Of a DNA stretch of 64,000 nucleotides, positions 22,382 to 34,700 are shown one piece after another. Below the pieces are notes generated by a model. It saw only the letters and a program-made list of their open reading frames with translations. It was not told the origin of the DNA and did no database searches. The translations under genes and the position numbers were made by a program. The stretch spans positions 1-64,000 of the forward strand of contig JALMLS010000516.1 in assembly GCA_038496445.1 (NCBI GenBank). The letters are read 5' to 3'. This stretch comes from Trichosphaerium sp. ATCC 40318. Its lineage: Eukaryota > Discosea > Flabellinia > Trichosidae. Every line of letters begins with the position of its first letter. Position 1 is the first letter of the stretch.

Positions 22382-24201
22382 TTAATAGTACATTATTAAA
22401 CTACAACACAGCATGAGTACAGCTGCAAACCAAAATAGGCTTATTGATACTACGTTCATAAAGAAACCACTAAATAGTCCAATGGCCATAAAACAACTAA
22501 CAAGGCCGAAACTAGGTGTGAGGAAAATTTTGAATCTATTATGAAAAAAAAACGTCAGTTTGGTTAAAAAAAAATAAAGTTGATCAAAAATCGTAGAAGT
22601 ACGCACGTGTTTACATTTGTGCAAGTTCGTTCTATACTCTTAACTATATTTCCTTGTAATTTTTGCATTTTTGAGACATCTTTGATATTAGTGGAAGGTT
22701 GTTTTCGGTTCTGAAGACTCAGTAATAATTCTCGTAATTCAGATAAAGTTTTAGTATTGTCTGTAACTTTTTCGACCTTAATCTTAGTCTGCTTGTTGTT
22801 TTCTTTTGCTTTAATTATTTTTTTTGATGCTTCTGATAGTCTGTATGCCATAGTATCCTACGTTGAAAAACTTTAGAGCGAACTATTGACAAGACGGTAC
22901 TGTTCTTTGAAAAAAATTGTTATTTGATTTTTATAAAGCTTACTTTTTCTTTGTTTGCAGCGTCAAGATTAAGCTGTAGCATTCTATTATCGTAATTTAC
23001 TTGTGTGATGTTAACTAAATATTGTGAGTAAGTATGTAGCTAATGGTAAGGGATTATTGAGAAGTTATTCTGTTCTATTCGGTACGTGCGTCTCATTTTT
23101 CTTAGTTTGCTTGAAGCCATTTCTTTGACGTGTTCAATCATGTCTATAAGTTCGCTATTCTCCTCTGTTATAGATTGCATCTTTCTATCCATTGAGATCA
23201 TCCTATCTTTTGCTTTACTCATTGTAGTCTGATGAGAAGCTTCCATTATCTGCTTTGATTTTTGAAGTGTTTCAAAGTCTTTTTTTAATTGAATCAACTC
23301 AACCGAAGCTTGATTGTTTTTTTCTTCCACTTCTGAAACACGTGCTAATCACGTGAATACAAAATATCAAAAAAAGCAACTAAAGTATAAGAGGTACCTC
23401 TATCAGCTGGTAAATCTTCGAGTTGTTGTTCTAACGCCGAGTACTTCTCTTGCAAAGCCAAATACGCAGCGTTTTGAACTTTTCCATCTTCAACAGCCTT
23501 TTTAAATCATCTACTATCTTTAACTCTTCCTTCATTTTTGCTAATCCTTCTTGATCTTTTTCTAGACCTTTTATACGTTCCAATAACGAAGCATTTGATG
23601 TTTTTAATTTTATAATTTCAGAGTCGGTAACTTTTTGTTCTTCAAGTTGCTTTTTAAGTGACGATATCTCGTCTTGTTGGTTTTTTATCATTATTTGATG
23701 CTCTGCTATAGTTCTTTTCGCTGTTTCAATATCATTATTTACGTTTTCTTCATGTTCACTCATATCTGATTGATAATAAGCAAACTTTAATAGAATCCAC
23801 GTGGGTTTTATAAAAGAAGTAGATATACCTTTTTTTTGCTTCTTTTCACCATTTACCCCGTTTCTATGTAAAACAGAAGAGTCTTTATGTACAGTATCTG
23901 CACCATTATTGTTTATAGTCGTATCTTGATTAGAAATATCATTTGATGCCTAAATGTAAATTAAATAAACTAACGTAAACCCACGTGATATTTAAGCGTC
24001 ATATGTGTACTTACAACAGTTGATTCGTGTGTTTTAGAAACATCTTCTTTTTCTTTTATTTTTTTCGCGAGCGGCACCTCTTTGCCACGTGCACTTACAA
24101 TCTATTTAAATATATGAGCGTAACAGCTACAAAAAAACATAAATGAACCCGCTTACTTCGGTCATTTGAATAAACTCGTCTTCTCTATGCAATACAAACT
24201 C
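22382..24201 (-). CDS. Long coiled-coil protein with C-terminal membrane anchor (golgin-like)
   Basis: Exons run from EFVLHREDEFIQMTE through KEVPLAKKIKEKEDV, a Ser/Asn-rich region, then heptad-rich blocks (KNQQDEISSLKKQLEEQK, LKTSNASLLERIKGLEK, EVEEKNNQASVELIQLKKDF, DRKMQSITEENSELIDMIE), then NYDNRMLQLNLDAANKEK, DTMAYRLSEASKKIIKAK and a final exon with two hydrophobic stretches (PSFGLVSCFMAIGLFSGF and ISLFWFAAVLMLCCSLIMYY). The pattern resembles tail-anchored golgins and other tethering proteins. The first exon (ATG) lies upstream of 24201 and is not found. Frame breaks occur at an A5 run (23499-23503 on +) and at the joint near 23086/23015. Confidence 0.65.
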
Positions 24202-24842
24202 CTGTACGTTGACGTTAGTTATTAATTTACAAAAGCGAGCGAAAAAAAAAACGGTCAAAAAAAGAACTTGCGATGTATTTCCAGCGTATGCTTCTTGGTG
24301 CGTATTTCAAACTATGTAAAATCAATCGTTCCATATGCCACCTCCTGCATTGTAATAATAAAAGGGAGTACGGAGAGTGTTCACGTGCGCACAAAAGCAA
24401 TAAGAGATGGAGCTCAAAAATGCAGAAACTAAGATTACAATCATACAATCTAGATTGAGCACAGTAGAGTCATTCCAACCGGAGGGTTTTATATGTAGTT
24501 AGAGTGACACGAAGTTATTGATCGCAATAATTGGGAAGAGCAAAGTACATTGTTTTTGTCAAACAGAGGTATGCTACCATGCACTCAAGTCATATGAGGA
24601 GCGCTTAGTTTCATGTTTACACATTCTATTTTTGTTTTGTTTTGCATTACAGTTTTTGAGGTTAACACGCGGTACCTCGAGTCACGTGACTGATAGGAGT
24701 TTTTGTGTAAGCAAAAAGCAACAGAGATCGTTTGTTGGTTTGTTCTCATTGATCGGCTTGGAACTACACTCAAGCATGTTGTGGCTTTGGCCGTAGCCTT
24801 AAAAGCGCGTGTACTCTTGATTCGTGACCGATTTCGTACTGT
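24202..24842. other. Intergenic and unresolved 5' exon region
   Basis: Should contain the missing first exon of the coiled-coil gene. Open frames on both strands (24273-24458 +, 24518-24796 +, 24773-24585 -) overlap one another and have no domain signals. TCACGTGAC near 24680. Confidence 0.4.
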
Positions 24843-25343
24843 TCAAGTGTCCAGACCTTCTGCTTCTCTACCAGAAAAAACGATTCTCAGTTGATCAGAA
24901 GTTATTCCCCAGTCTTGGGCTATGATGCTCTTGACTTCATTTATAGTGTTTTTTGAGTTAACTGCAATTCTTTTCAATGAGGAGTTTGTTTCGATATAGA
25001 TTTCTATATCACCTTGTTTTATAGGTACGACGTTAACCATTGAGTTGTGTTTTATGTAGTAAGTGTCTATTCTACTCTTATTATGTAATTGGCGGTTGTT
25101 AAAGCGTAAACAATACTCTTGAACATCTTCAATCGCTATCAGAATGATTAATAAAGGGTTTGCAATGTTGAACAAAGCTAGCACGGCCAAAACAGACGAA
25201 ACATGCTTTTGGAGTTCCAAATACGTATCAAACGGCGTACCATGCTGTTTTTTAAGCATTTCTTTAACTTCGTTAACTGTTGTTGTGCATTTCACATCAA
25301 GCGTCACTGAGCTGCCATCTGGTAATGTAACGGATATCTTCAT
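24843..25343 (-). CDS. Protein with two ubiquitin-like domains
   Basis: Domain 1: MKISVTLPDGSSVTLDVKCT, TTTVNEVKEMLKKQH, then after a ~117-base intron IEDVQEYCLRFNNRQL and SRIDTYYIKHNSMVNVVPI, which restores the ubiquitin strand order. Domain 2: DIEIYIETNSSLKRIAV, TINEVKSIIAQDWGITSDQL and RIVFSGREAE; its end is cut short by a stop after EGLDT, with no di-glycine. Ubiquitin-like tandems act as adaptors or are fused to shuttle factors; without GG it is not a conjugated modifier. A continued exon from about 24802 is possible. Confidence 0.65.
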   Translation of the reverse strand: MKISVTLPDGSSVTLDVKCTTTVNEVKEMLKKQHGTPFDTYLELQKHVSSVLAVLALFNIANPLLIILIAIEDVQEYCLRFNNRQLHNKSRIDTYYIKHNSMVNVVPIKQGDIEIYIETNSSLKRIAVNSKNTINEVKSIIAQDWGITSDQLRIVFSGREAEGLDT

Positions 25344-26418
25344 GCGGTTTTTATGCTGGTTTGTACTGTTGACGTATTTTGGGAGTTCACTTTCAGCAAA
25401 TTCAATTCTTCAAGCTCGCCAAAACTAGAAATTTTATTCACGGCGTTTGATAAGCGGGGTAGTTTGTTACTTTCGCTAGTTTCCAGTGTAACAACTTCGG
25501 TGAGTAGCAGTTCAATCAATGACAGATTACGATAGAAAAAGTGTGTTAATGCAATGTAATTTATTGATTTGTAATGGGTCTCTGGCTACGTTGATCCAGG
25601 TAGGTCGCAGCCGAGCGAGAGTCTCTGCTCCAATCTGGTAGAGTTGGGCTAACAAGAACAAGTGTATCTAACAGAGTCGCCATTGTAATGAAGACAAGCT
25701 TATTATTAATTATCGGTTGTAATTGGTAACTTAAGCTCGATGTCAGCCTCGTACGCAAATCACGTGGAATATTTTGAGCTTACCGGTTGATCAATGGCCG
25801 ATGCATCCAAAAAGTAACGTGAGATCTATGGCAGATGACGTCACGTGACTTACAAAGCCAATTTTGGACGCTGAGTGCTAGTAGTAACAAGTGATTCTGA
25901 GATCATAACAAAACCTTAGCTACCGAAATTACGCATTCCTTTCCGCCACTAAGAGAAAACGCAAAATAGTTTTTTCAATTTTGAAGCTTCAACAATCCAG
26001 TTGTAAAAAGGCTCGTATTTATCCTATGTAAGTTAACTAGATACACTAGTATATACTTACTAGATAAATCCAGGAGAGACGTCTGTCTCTCGTTGTTCAT
26101 CTCTGTAAGGAAATTGTATAATTTCCTTATCTGTAAATAGTAAGTTTACAATTACTAAACGTGTACATAAAATAAACAGATTATTAACTACCAACAAGAG
26201 TTACACCTCTTCTCCCTATTAACTAACTAGTAAAAGGTTCGGACACTTTTACACAGTTATAGTTGTGTTACCCAAAAGCACCCAAAAGTGTGCGAATACG
26301 AAAATTCCGAACAAAAAAGGAAAGCGGTCTTAAATCGAAAAAACTCATTCTTTAGTTTAACCTTTATAACAACACCTTACAACCCTTTTTCAAGCTAAAA
26401 TACAAGGTATTAACGATT
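25344..26418. other. Intergenic with short frames and a hairpin run
   Basis: Minus-strand frames exist at 25758-25561 (MATLLDTLVLVSPTLPDW) and about 25540-25347 (NLSLIELLLTEVVTLETS), the latter ending in TGA that overlaps the ubiquitin-like gene's ATG. They might be an upstream exon pair but do not join in phase. From 26046 to 26268 a run of hairpins is listed separately. CACGTG occurs at about 25761 and 25842. Confidence 0.45.
26046..26268 (+). repeat. Run of consecutive perfect short hairpins
   Basis: Within 223 bases I find: CTAGTA/TACTAG (26046-26063), GAGAGAC-gtct-GTCTCTC (26074-26091), TAAGGAAATT-gtat-AATTTCCTTA (26106-26129, ten pairs), TGTAAA/TTTACA (26132-26150) overlapping TAGTAA/TTACTA (26138-26157), GTAAAAG/CTTTTAC (26230-26252) and ACACA/TGTGT (26251-26268). 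A 12-base palindrome TTGAAGCTTCAA lies just upstream at 25981-25992. None overlaps a coding frame I can support. They may form a structured noncoding RNA or the remains of a mobile element. Confidence 0.6.
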
Positions 26419-29400
26419 ATGGAGCTTGATGAACCATTATTGGCGAAAAAGCGGCTAGATAAGTCTAAACCACCTCGCCTTGGTTTGAAAGCGCTCTGGG
26501 CGCCTTTGTCTTCGATAGAAAGTAGAGATACCGCTACAGGGAATTATTTCTACCTTATGGTACGTCACAGTGCACCTCTATCGCTTTTACACAAAGTCTA
26601 AACTGTATAAGCGGTTTTTATTGATTATGTCGACGCTCATGGCTTTTTTCTACGTAACATGGACAATACTGTTGGTTATGGCGTACTTCAAGTCAACACC
26701 ATTTACTCACTATTCGCAGATATTTACGGTTCGTTCTTTTAAACAATCAAAAAAAAACCAAAAAAAACAGTCCTACATACATGTAGCAATGGTTTCAGGA
26801 ACGCATTAAAAACGCTACAAACGTTACCACAAAAACTCTTAATTTTTGAAATCAAAAAATTTTCGTCACGTGACGCTTTTAGACTGTGAATGCACTTTCT
26901 CATATGGCGTTTTAATACTTCCTGTAAACATCTCTTTGCAACTTTTCTACTTTGCAACGCTTGTAGCACTAGTAAGCGTGTGTTATTGACGAGTTTTCTA
27001 TGTAGAGTGTTTCATACGCTGTCTATTACTTGGATACTGACCTAAGCACTGTTACCTTGAAATATCAAACTATAAGTTTTTATATTGTATTGGTTTTTTC
27101 GTTCACTATTATGATGTACTATGGAGTACTCGAAATAAGGAATAACAGGCACGTTAACAAGAATACATTTGATTGACTTGTCAAACTATGTTAGTGGTAG
27201 GAACCAACGTACTATTTAGGGACAGTAAAAGTGTCATTCCTTCACTCAAGCATTACACGTTGTATATTAGCAATATCTTAAAATTACGGCGTGGGCATAC
27301 TGGTAATCTTGCTAAAAAGATCGCAAATGAGTTTTCAGAGTATGGAGACGTTGTAATGGTGTCTGTTCCTTTGCGTAAGAAAGCTCATGTCGAGTTATTG
27401 TTAAAAAGAGATGAGTTACTGAAGAAAAAAGATGATCCTGACTTTGTATCTGAAAGCATGGACAACGGACAAGGTAATACAAAAATAAGTAGAGTATTCA
27501 ATGTGCAAGCACTAAAACAATGTATAAGTTGACTTGGACTCTGAATTAGAGGATATTAATGCTAAGATCTTGGAACAAGAACACATGGCAAAGCCAACAT
27601 ATGCCGGAGATGCTTTTGTTACTTTTGCTTCACCAGCTGGTCCTTGCGCAGCACACTCAAAGAGGAACAAAAAAAAGCACAAGTACACAGGTCTTTCATT
27701 ACGGTAGCTTATTGTGAATCAGAGGGTTAAAGTGGACTCGCGCACACGAGCCTAAGAGCATGAATATGAACAATTATCGCGTCAGTCAAACTTCTCTTAC
27801 TTTCAAAGTACTTGGCACGTGATAGTTTTATGTTTACTACAAAGGCTAACGTGTATAATAGGATCACTAGTAATTGACTCAGGTCTCACTGCAATACTTG
27901 CAGGACTGGTTGCATTATCAAAGTATTTCACAACTGATACGGTAACGCTCGTACTTAACTTCGTTTAAGTGCTAAAGCTTGTTTTCAAGGGATGTACAAA
28001 GAAGTCATATGCTATCGAAAATATCGCCTTATCAGCATTTGTGTCTGTTGCTCTTAGTGTATTCTTTTCCATAAGCGAGAAAATCGTACATTTTGTACAA
28101 CAGAGTACGTGGATAGTCTTGAAAAAAATACTAACCTCTTCGCAGAAATTGTTGATAAACTTGTTCACTTTGTGAGTTATGACAGCAACGTACACCCAGT
28201 CCTTTAGTATATTCAGGTTGAATATCTATTCACATGTCTATTTAGATTGTTCTAATGATGATAAAGCACCAAGGATTGCGTGGTGTCTTTGTGCTTTCAG
28301 CATATAGCATTTACTTCAATTGCTTTCTTACAAGCTCCACATCCTTGGTAGTAAACAGTCTTATAAATCCTAACCAAAATACAACATTAATTAAAGAAGA
28401 ATTTTCTGCGGTTGCCTCAAAGGGTTTCACAAATAGTGCAAAAGTTATTGTACGTGTAAACAAATGTTATCATCAGTTTTGTTTTTTTTTTGACATTTTC
28501 TTTGACAGCTTTTATTCTACATTGCATCAATTGGTGTTGGTAATTTTGTAGAGATTGTTGGTCCTAAGGATCGCCTTATGTCATGGTTCGGGAGGTAAGA
28601 GGTTACCCATTTAATATAAGCTGTCTAATCGACATGTTTAACAGGAAAGTTGATAAAGAACCAGAGTTTCCTCTAGCTAGTAGATTTGGCGATTTAACTA
28701 TTGAGCTTACAACATGTGTTCTGGGTCTTTCCGCATCACCTGCTGTATTCATATTATTCTGGTTAAACTTATTTTTTCGATACTGGAAGGATAAATACTT
28801 TAGTAAGTAAACCATCTTCAAACTCTTTTTGCTTTTTTTTACAAACTGGAGATTTAACATACTAGTGCATTTTTTCGAACTTGTTTAACATTATCCGCAT
28901 GTGCATTAGTGCGAATGCAAGCTAAATTAGTCAGAATCTACTCTTTAAACAGAGTCATTAAGGACAACATATTAAGGGGTTGTATTCTAACTTTTTTTTA
29001 ATAGTTGCAAACAAGTTCAAAACAAGAAATGTACCTGGAGATTTTGCATCTAAGTATGCCTCTATGTTTATGGTATTCAGTGTAGTACTGTTTTTAATCC
29101 TTTACATACTTTATTTGAATACAGCTTCTTTGTGGGCTACGTAAGTATACAGAGAACTCAAACAACATATTCTTACTTTTTTCGCTAGATTTATTGGATC
29201 AGTTTCTGTTAATATTTTTGGTGGGTCTATAATTGCTTATATGTTGGTTTTCTTTTTGCCTGCTTGGGTTTTTGCTTTTATAGTAATAGCGCTTTTATTT
29301 TATGTTGCCAGTCTTTTTAAAAAAAAGCCATTTGATGACCTTGTATGGACTCTCAATGACGGAGATTTTGATACTTATCTTGGACCAAATATTACTTATT

Positions 29401-29580
29401 CTAATACAAAGGACATGCCTCGTTGTGGTATGAATGCTTGTACGTCATTCAAAGCAAAAGATATTACATGCCTTAGATACTAATATTACTATTGTAGATT
29501 GTGAATACTTTCTTTCAGATCATGACGATGTCGAACAAGCAGAACTGCAAAGGGAATCCTCATTACTTATTGTAAATTAA
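26419..29580 (+). CDS. TMEM63/CSC1-like (OSCA family) multi-pass channel
   Basis: About 14 exons. Layout: cytosolic N-terminus (MELDEPLLAKKRLDKSK), TM0 (LIMSTLMAFFYVTWTILLVM), a lumenal part, two TMs (VLILPVNISLQLFYFATLVAL and ISFYIVLVFSFTIMMYYGVL), a cytosolic ferredoxin-like domain (KHYTLYISNIL, GNLAKKIANEFSEYGDV), the AFVTF-type strand, KWTRAHEPKSMNMNNY (as in OSCA/TMEM63 'W-x-x-A-x-E-P'), then a core of hydrophobic segments ending VFFLPAWVFAFIVIALLFYV and a hydrophilic tail. OSCA/TMEM63 proteins are mechanosensitive or osmotic cation channels. One intron, following YTG, is only 34 bases. Exact exon limits between 28100 and 29200 are approximate. Confidence 0.7.
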
Positions 29581-30157
29581 AAAACGAAATAAATACTAGA
29601 AATATCTAGTTGTTGTGTATGGTTCCAACTCACTGGGTAGTATAGTGGCAACAAAAAAAACGTTTCTGATACCTCTACCATTTAATGTGAAATTTGATGC
29701 CACACGCAAAGTTATAAACGGTACCGAGACAACAAGGTATCAAAATATGCTGAGTTATTAGAAGCACAAAAATAAAGCTTGTGCTTTTGACTGCTTTGTC
29801 AATTACTAGTGTGAACTATCTATGTATACCAGCAAGCCGCTTGATTTGTTCATCTATTCTGAGGTGTCCATACTATTACCTTTACACAACATACGCAACA
29901 GCAAAAGGCATCAACGCACTTTTGGAGCTTCTTATATTACCTGACAAAGTGGATGCCACTGGCTAACTAATTAATATGTTTGGTATAGCTATCCATTAAT
30001 TGGCAGATAACTTTTGAAAGAACAAACGATTTTATTAACCCAAAATACTGTTATGGTACATTGGAAAGCTCACTGCACCATATATCTTCCATCTACGTCC
30101 TTGACATGCCATCACAAGAAGTAAATATCCACCACACCTGTGGGAGAACTTAACTAG
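29581..30157. other. Intergenic; weak coding candidate on + strand
   Basis: A frame from about 29620 (VVVYGSNSLGSIVATKKTFL) could splice at 29738 to 29776 and end at 29966 (NALLELLILPDKVDATG). It starts only about 20 bases after the channel gene's stop and has no ATG in frame, so I do not call it. Confidence 0.3.
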
Positions 30158-30770
30158 TTAAGGAAGCAAAAAAAGGGTAATAACGAAAATATTGTCTTGT
30201 TTCTCGTACGGAGATATGTACATGTGACAATACTCATCAAGGTTTTGATTGGGAGGAGTGGTTACTCTGGGGGATCTTCCAAAACGATGACGTATTTCAC
30301 CCTCTGTAGTGAAAGAGAAGGCTCCTACTTTTTTCCCTTGATGTATAACTTCAGCAGTCATTTCATGGAACGTCCCTGTGTATGGACGTCCTTCTCCTGG
30401 GTCATCTCTTCTAGTATGGCTTTTTTTTATAGTTATTTTTACTTCTACACAATAGCATTCCTTGGAAACACGTGTCATCTTCTTAAAACCTCTTCTTATT
30501 TTATACTCAGAGTATTCTTCATTCGGTTCTGCTTTCAGATTTTCCACGAAACTTGCTATCTTACCATCTTCTATTATAAGTTGACTGTAATGAGAACATT
30601 GTTTATACGTACCTGTGACACGGAAACCCTTGATGTTATAAGTATCTGTTTCAATGTAGTAGGAGTAATACGGGAATAATTGCTAAAAAAAAATCAAAAA
30701 TTGAAAGACTACCACTTACGTACGTGAATAAAAATGGACTTGTCGCCTTCACACTGAAACGTACTACCAT
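30158..30770 (-). CDS. Protein of unknown function, 5' end unresolved
   Basis: Two exons joined at an intron of about 55 bases (GTACGTAAG...TTTAG): DGSTFQCEGDKSIFIH then QLFPYYSYYIETDTYNIKGF and on to a TAA at 30158. The main exon is open over about 170 codons and includes a putative beta-sheet with CYCVEVKITIKKSH and GKKVGAFSFTTEGEI. A first exon before the acceptor at 30771 is needed (phase 1); ATG GGGCCACG near 30900 is a candidate. No domain is recognised. Confidence 0.45.
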
Positions 30771-31709
30771 CTGCAGGTACTTTCTCTTGACACTAAGCTT
30801 GTAAGAAAACGTACGTGTAAACGGATTTCAGTGAAGTACTCTATGAAGTCTTTTAAAAGTTTGAAAATAGCTCTCCGACTGTTGTTTTATTACGTGGCCC
30901 CATCTTGAGTTCATCAAAGCTAGTAGTTTTTAACCGTAGTCGTATAATTTTAAACAACACGTGACGTTTGATTAGTACCTCTCCATAAAGAGTCATTCGC
31001 TATCGCTTTGTTTAAAGCACTGCAGGTACTTGATAATGTTAAAGTATCTTTTAAACACCCAAAATTGCATGAAAAAAAAACCTGGTAAGTGAAAATAGTA
31101 CACGAAGATATTTATGCTAACATATCACGTGTATAAGTTCGCAAGGAAGCAAAACCATCGTAGTTTGGTTGTTAGGTGACAGCTTTTGTGCTTTGCTCAT
31201 TTAATCTTTTATTTATTTCGTTTACAATAGATTAAGTAATGATCACGATTATTGAACACTTTTTCATTAAACGTGTTCACAAGACTGTTACTCAAATCTA
31301 GACCTTTTTACTGTACCTGTGGTTAGCCTTGTGTCAAGGATTGTAAGCTTGATGTAAACCATTTGACAGGCAAAGTTAAAACTCATCCTGCGAATTCATT
31401 TTAGTTTTAAGTAGTGCACGTGTTGCTAAAGGTTATTGAGATTTTGGATACTGGCACGTTGACATAACAAATTCTCCTCCAGTATATTTTTTGCGTGAGG
31501 AATGAAATTTCTTCCAAAATAGGTAACGAAAACCTGCACGAGTTTTCTATATGGAGTACTGAACTCGGAAACACGCTTAAATTAGTATCAAAGCATCGTG
31601 ACTATTCATCAATTTGCCATAATTAAGCGCATTTTATGATGTCGTGCGTTACCATAAAGACATGCACGAACTTGAAGGAAACCAACTACAGTTGTAGGTA
31701 TAGAAAAGT
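30771..31709. other. Intergenic, no supported gene
   Basis: It should hold the first exon of the 30158-30770 gene. CACGTG at about 30960, 31126 and 31420. No frame over 60 codons has support. Confidence 0.45.
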
Positions 31710-34700
31710 TTAGTTACATTTTATTTGAAATACAGAATTTGTCTTTGTTCCATTTATCAATCCACCAATAGTTAGAGCCATTGATCCCTCGCTGTTTTTT
31801 GAAACTCCGATTAATTCATTACATTCTATAGCTGGAAATTGTCCTCCTACTTTGACCCACATTACTACAAAGATAGAAAAGTTAATAACTGACAAGCACA
31901 TATTACTAAAACAAACAATCTCAAAAAAAAGGTTTCCTTACTTGATTTTACATCTTGAAGCGTTTCAACACCAGCAAGATCAACAGTGTATATGCTACCG
32001 TCAGTACCAAGTCCGTAGTTAATCATCATTGTTCCTAAAACAAAGTATGAGCCAAAAGAACAAGCCCATAATCATCACTTACCGACTATAATACATCCAT
32101 GTTTCTTTGCGTTGACTGTAAATTTTTTGTACTTTAACGCTTCATTATCAACTGGTACGTCTCCTGTAGACTTAGGATTCGACCATTTCATTGTGAGTAA
32201 GTTTAGAGTATGAACATCAACAAATCTTGTAGTGGCATTATTGCCACCAACTATGAATAGTTTACCGCCGTAAAAAACAGCAGAATGTTGTGCTCTTGGA
32301 CAAGGTGGTAATCCGTCACTTCCTTGAGGTATCCATATTTTTTGTCCTTTATAACGTGATTAGAAAAATACTTGTTTAATCAATAGAAACATATGCTACG
32401 TACTTATATCAAGGAAGTAAAAGTCATTGTAATACGTGTAAGGGCCTCCAGAGCAAGAGCTGCCACCAAACAGCATTATTTTGCCATCAACAACTATGAA
32501 GACAGGTTAATAAAAAACATCCTTTTCAGTGCTATTGACGTACTGTGAGTAGCAGTGTGAAGAGCCCTAGGTGAAGGTGCTTCTCCATGCACTTTAAGTG
32601 AACGAATACTTACTTTGTCGTGACTGATGACTGTCAAAGTTGCGACATCCTAGCGAGAGAAATCAGACAAAATTATTTGGAAAGATTGTTTTAATGTTGT
32701 CTTCTTTGGCGTTTTTCGTACGTTGTATTGTGCTCTACTGTCCCAACCACCGATAAGATAGATAATACTTGGTTCACTAGGATCTACAGTTGCACTATGA
32801 CCCCATCGAGGACCTGTCTTGAACGGATGCTTGTTGATGGTTTTCCATGTTCCAGAAGCGACATGCAGAATATCTATTGCTGGATAGTTTCCTTGTCCCA
32901 CACCTCCAGTAACAACTAAATAGCGCTCGCCATCTTCTCCTATACATAAAGTACTTGCAGACCATCTATTAAAGATGAGTAAAAACTAGGCTTTTCTTTG
33001 TTGTTCGTTACGTACATCCTTGGAGAAGTATGTCCGGATAGTGCATTGCTAAAAAAGAAGAGTTAGTGTTAATATGCAATTATATTTTAACGTACCTCTT
33101 TGAGACATGCCATTGTTGGCTTGAAATATGACTTTTTACGGAAGGAGTCAACCCATATTGTGATCCATCTTTAACATTACAATTCCATTTACGAAGATGT
33201 GGTGCATATTCTAGCTCTAGGGATCGCTTGCTTATTGGTTTGTCTGTTTTAATTTCATATGTAATCTTGACGTCTGGTTCATAGTAATGGCCCATGAAGG
33301 TAAGCAGAACAGTAGCGCTAACAGGTCCTAATTTGAAAAAAAAAAAAAAATCAGAAAAAAAGAGGAATTATTTCATTTCACTAATATTGCTCCTTACCTT
33401 TAGCGTCTTTGCCAACATTTATATTGAGAACCATTGGTTCTGTATCTAGAGTGATTCTCATTTTCTTGGTATGTACAACAGCCTCTAAATGGTCAGTTAG
33501 TAAACCGAACACTCGTAAAAACGATGCACGTACTTTTTAGAATAGTTGCTGGTAGACCATTGTCCAGACCGTATACAAAGAGTTTTGCTACTCCTGTAGC
33601 GTTATCATATGTATTACCCAGAATGAGCTGCCTCTTTAAGACCCAAGGTGGAATCTATAATCACAACGTTAATATTTAGCAATTCGATAAAATAGTTATT
33701 GCGTACTTCTAAGTTGAGTTTCTTCATTACCATGGACATTACATCATCAGTAGTAGCGAATATATGTATATCAGCTATAATCGAATATTAGTAAGAGGTT
33801 TAAAGTAACTGACAATGATAGCACTTACCCATTTGTGTTAGAGGAGTCTTCTGTAAATTTACAATGACAAGTTTTCCTCCCTTTAATTTCGTGTACTCTG
33901 GGTTATTACCTAAATAAATAACCACGTGAGTTTCAAATTAAACCACGTGATCTCCTCAAACAAAAAAGAAAACTAAATCATGTACTTACACGCTGGAGTA
34001 ACAGTTAAACTTGAGCCCATAGCCAAATGCAAATCGGCTTTTTTAGAATTTTTTATGGCTTTCCTGAGACCTTCCTCTGGAAGTGATTGTCCGAAATCTA
34101 CTGTCCATTCAAGCAATCTACCGTTACAGCCAGGAATTACGCAATATCTGCCTGTAAAATGATCTCTACCCCGAGATAGCCTGTAACATTGGAAATCGCG
34201 TAGATATTGGTGTCCGCAGATCTCACACTCTTCAATGTTTCCATTACCATGTAATTCGCTTATTTTATGTGTTGGCACGCCACTTCGTCTGTGTAGACCT
34301 GTTTTGTAGAGTTAGCCTCAGTTTTTCGCACAAAATACTTTCCAAGACTTAAATCGTTGGTTGTTTGGTTCAAGAAGCAACGTACCATCGCAATTTTGAG
34401 AAATCAGATACTTCAATATGTTGTGCTTCATAAGCTCAACAATACTCATGTGTGTCTTTGTTGGTACAGCTCTAATCGAAGAAGTACCAGAAGGTGCTTT
34501 CTTGCCTTGAGCTCTGCACGTCCATACACCGTTTGGACCTCTAAAGTCCGGAATACCTTAAAAAACCAGTCAACGCCATCAGACAGCCGTAGTATATTAC
34601 CTGCGCTCGTTGAAACGCCTGCACCGGTAAATGCGACCATATGTTTGCTGGCCTTTATCCATTCGACCAAAGTATCCACCTTACGCTCGAGAACTACCAA

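Noticed and set aside
24273-24796. Two + strand frames of 61 and 92 codons
   Set aside because: They overlap minus frames, have no splice or domain evidence and look like chance frames in AT-rich sequence.
25561-25758. Minus frame MATLLDTLVLVSPTLPDW
   Set aside because: Short, does not join in phase to the ubiquitin-like gene and has no domain.
29620-29966. A + strand frame (VVVYGSNSLG..., MLLTALSITSVN...)
   Set aside because: It has no ATG in frame, starts within 40 bases of the previous stop and shows no domain.
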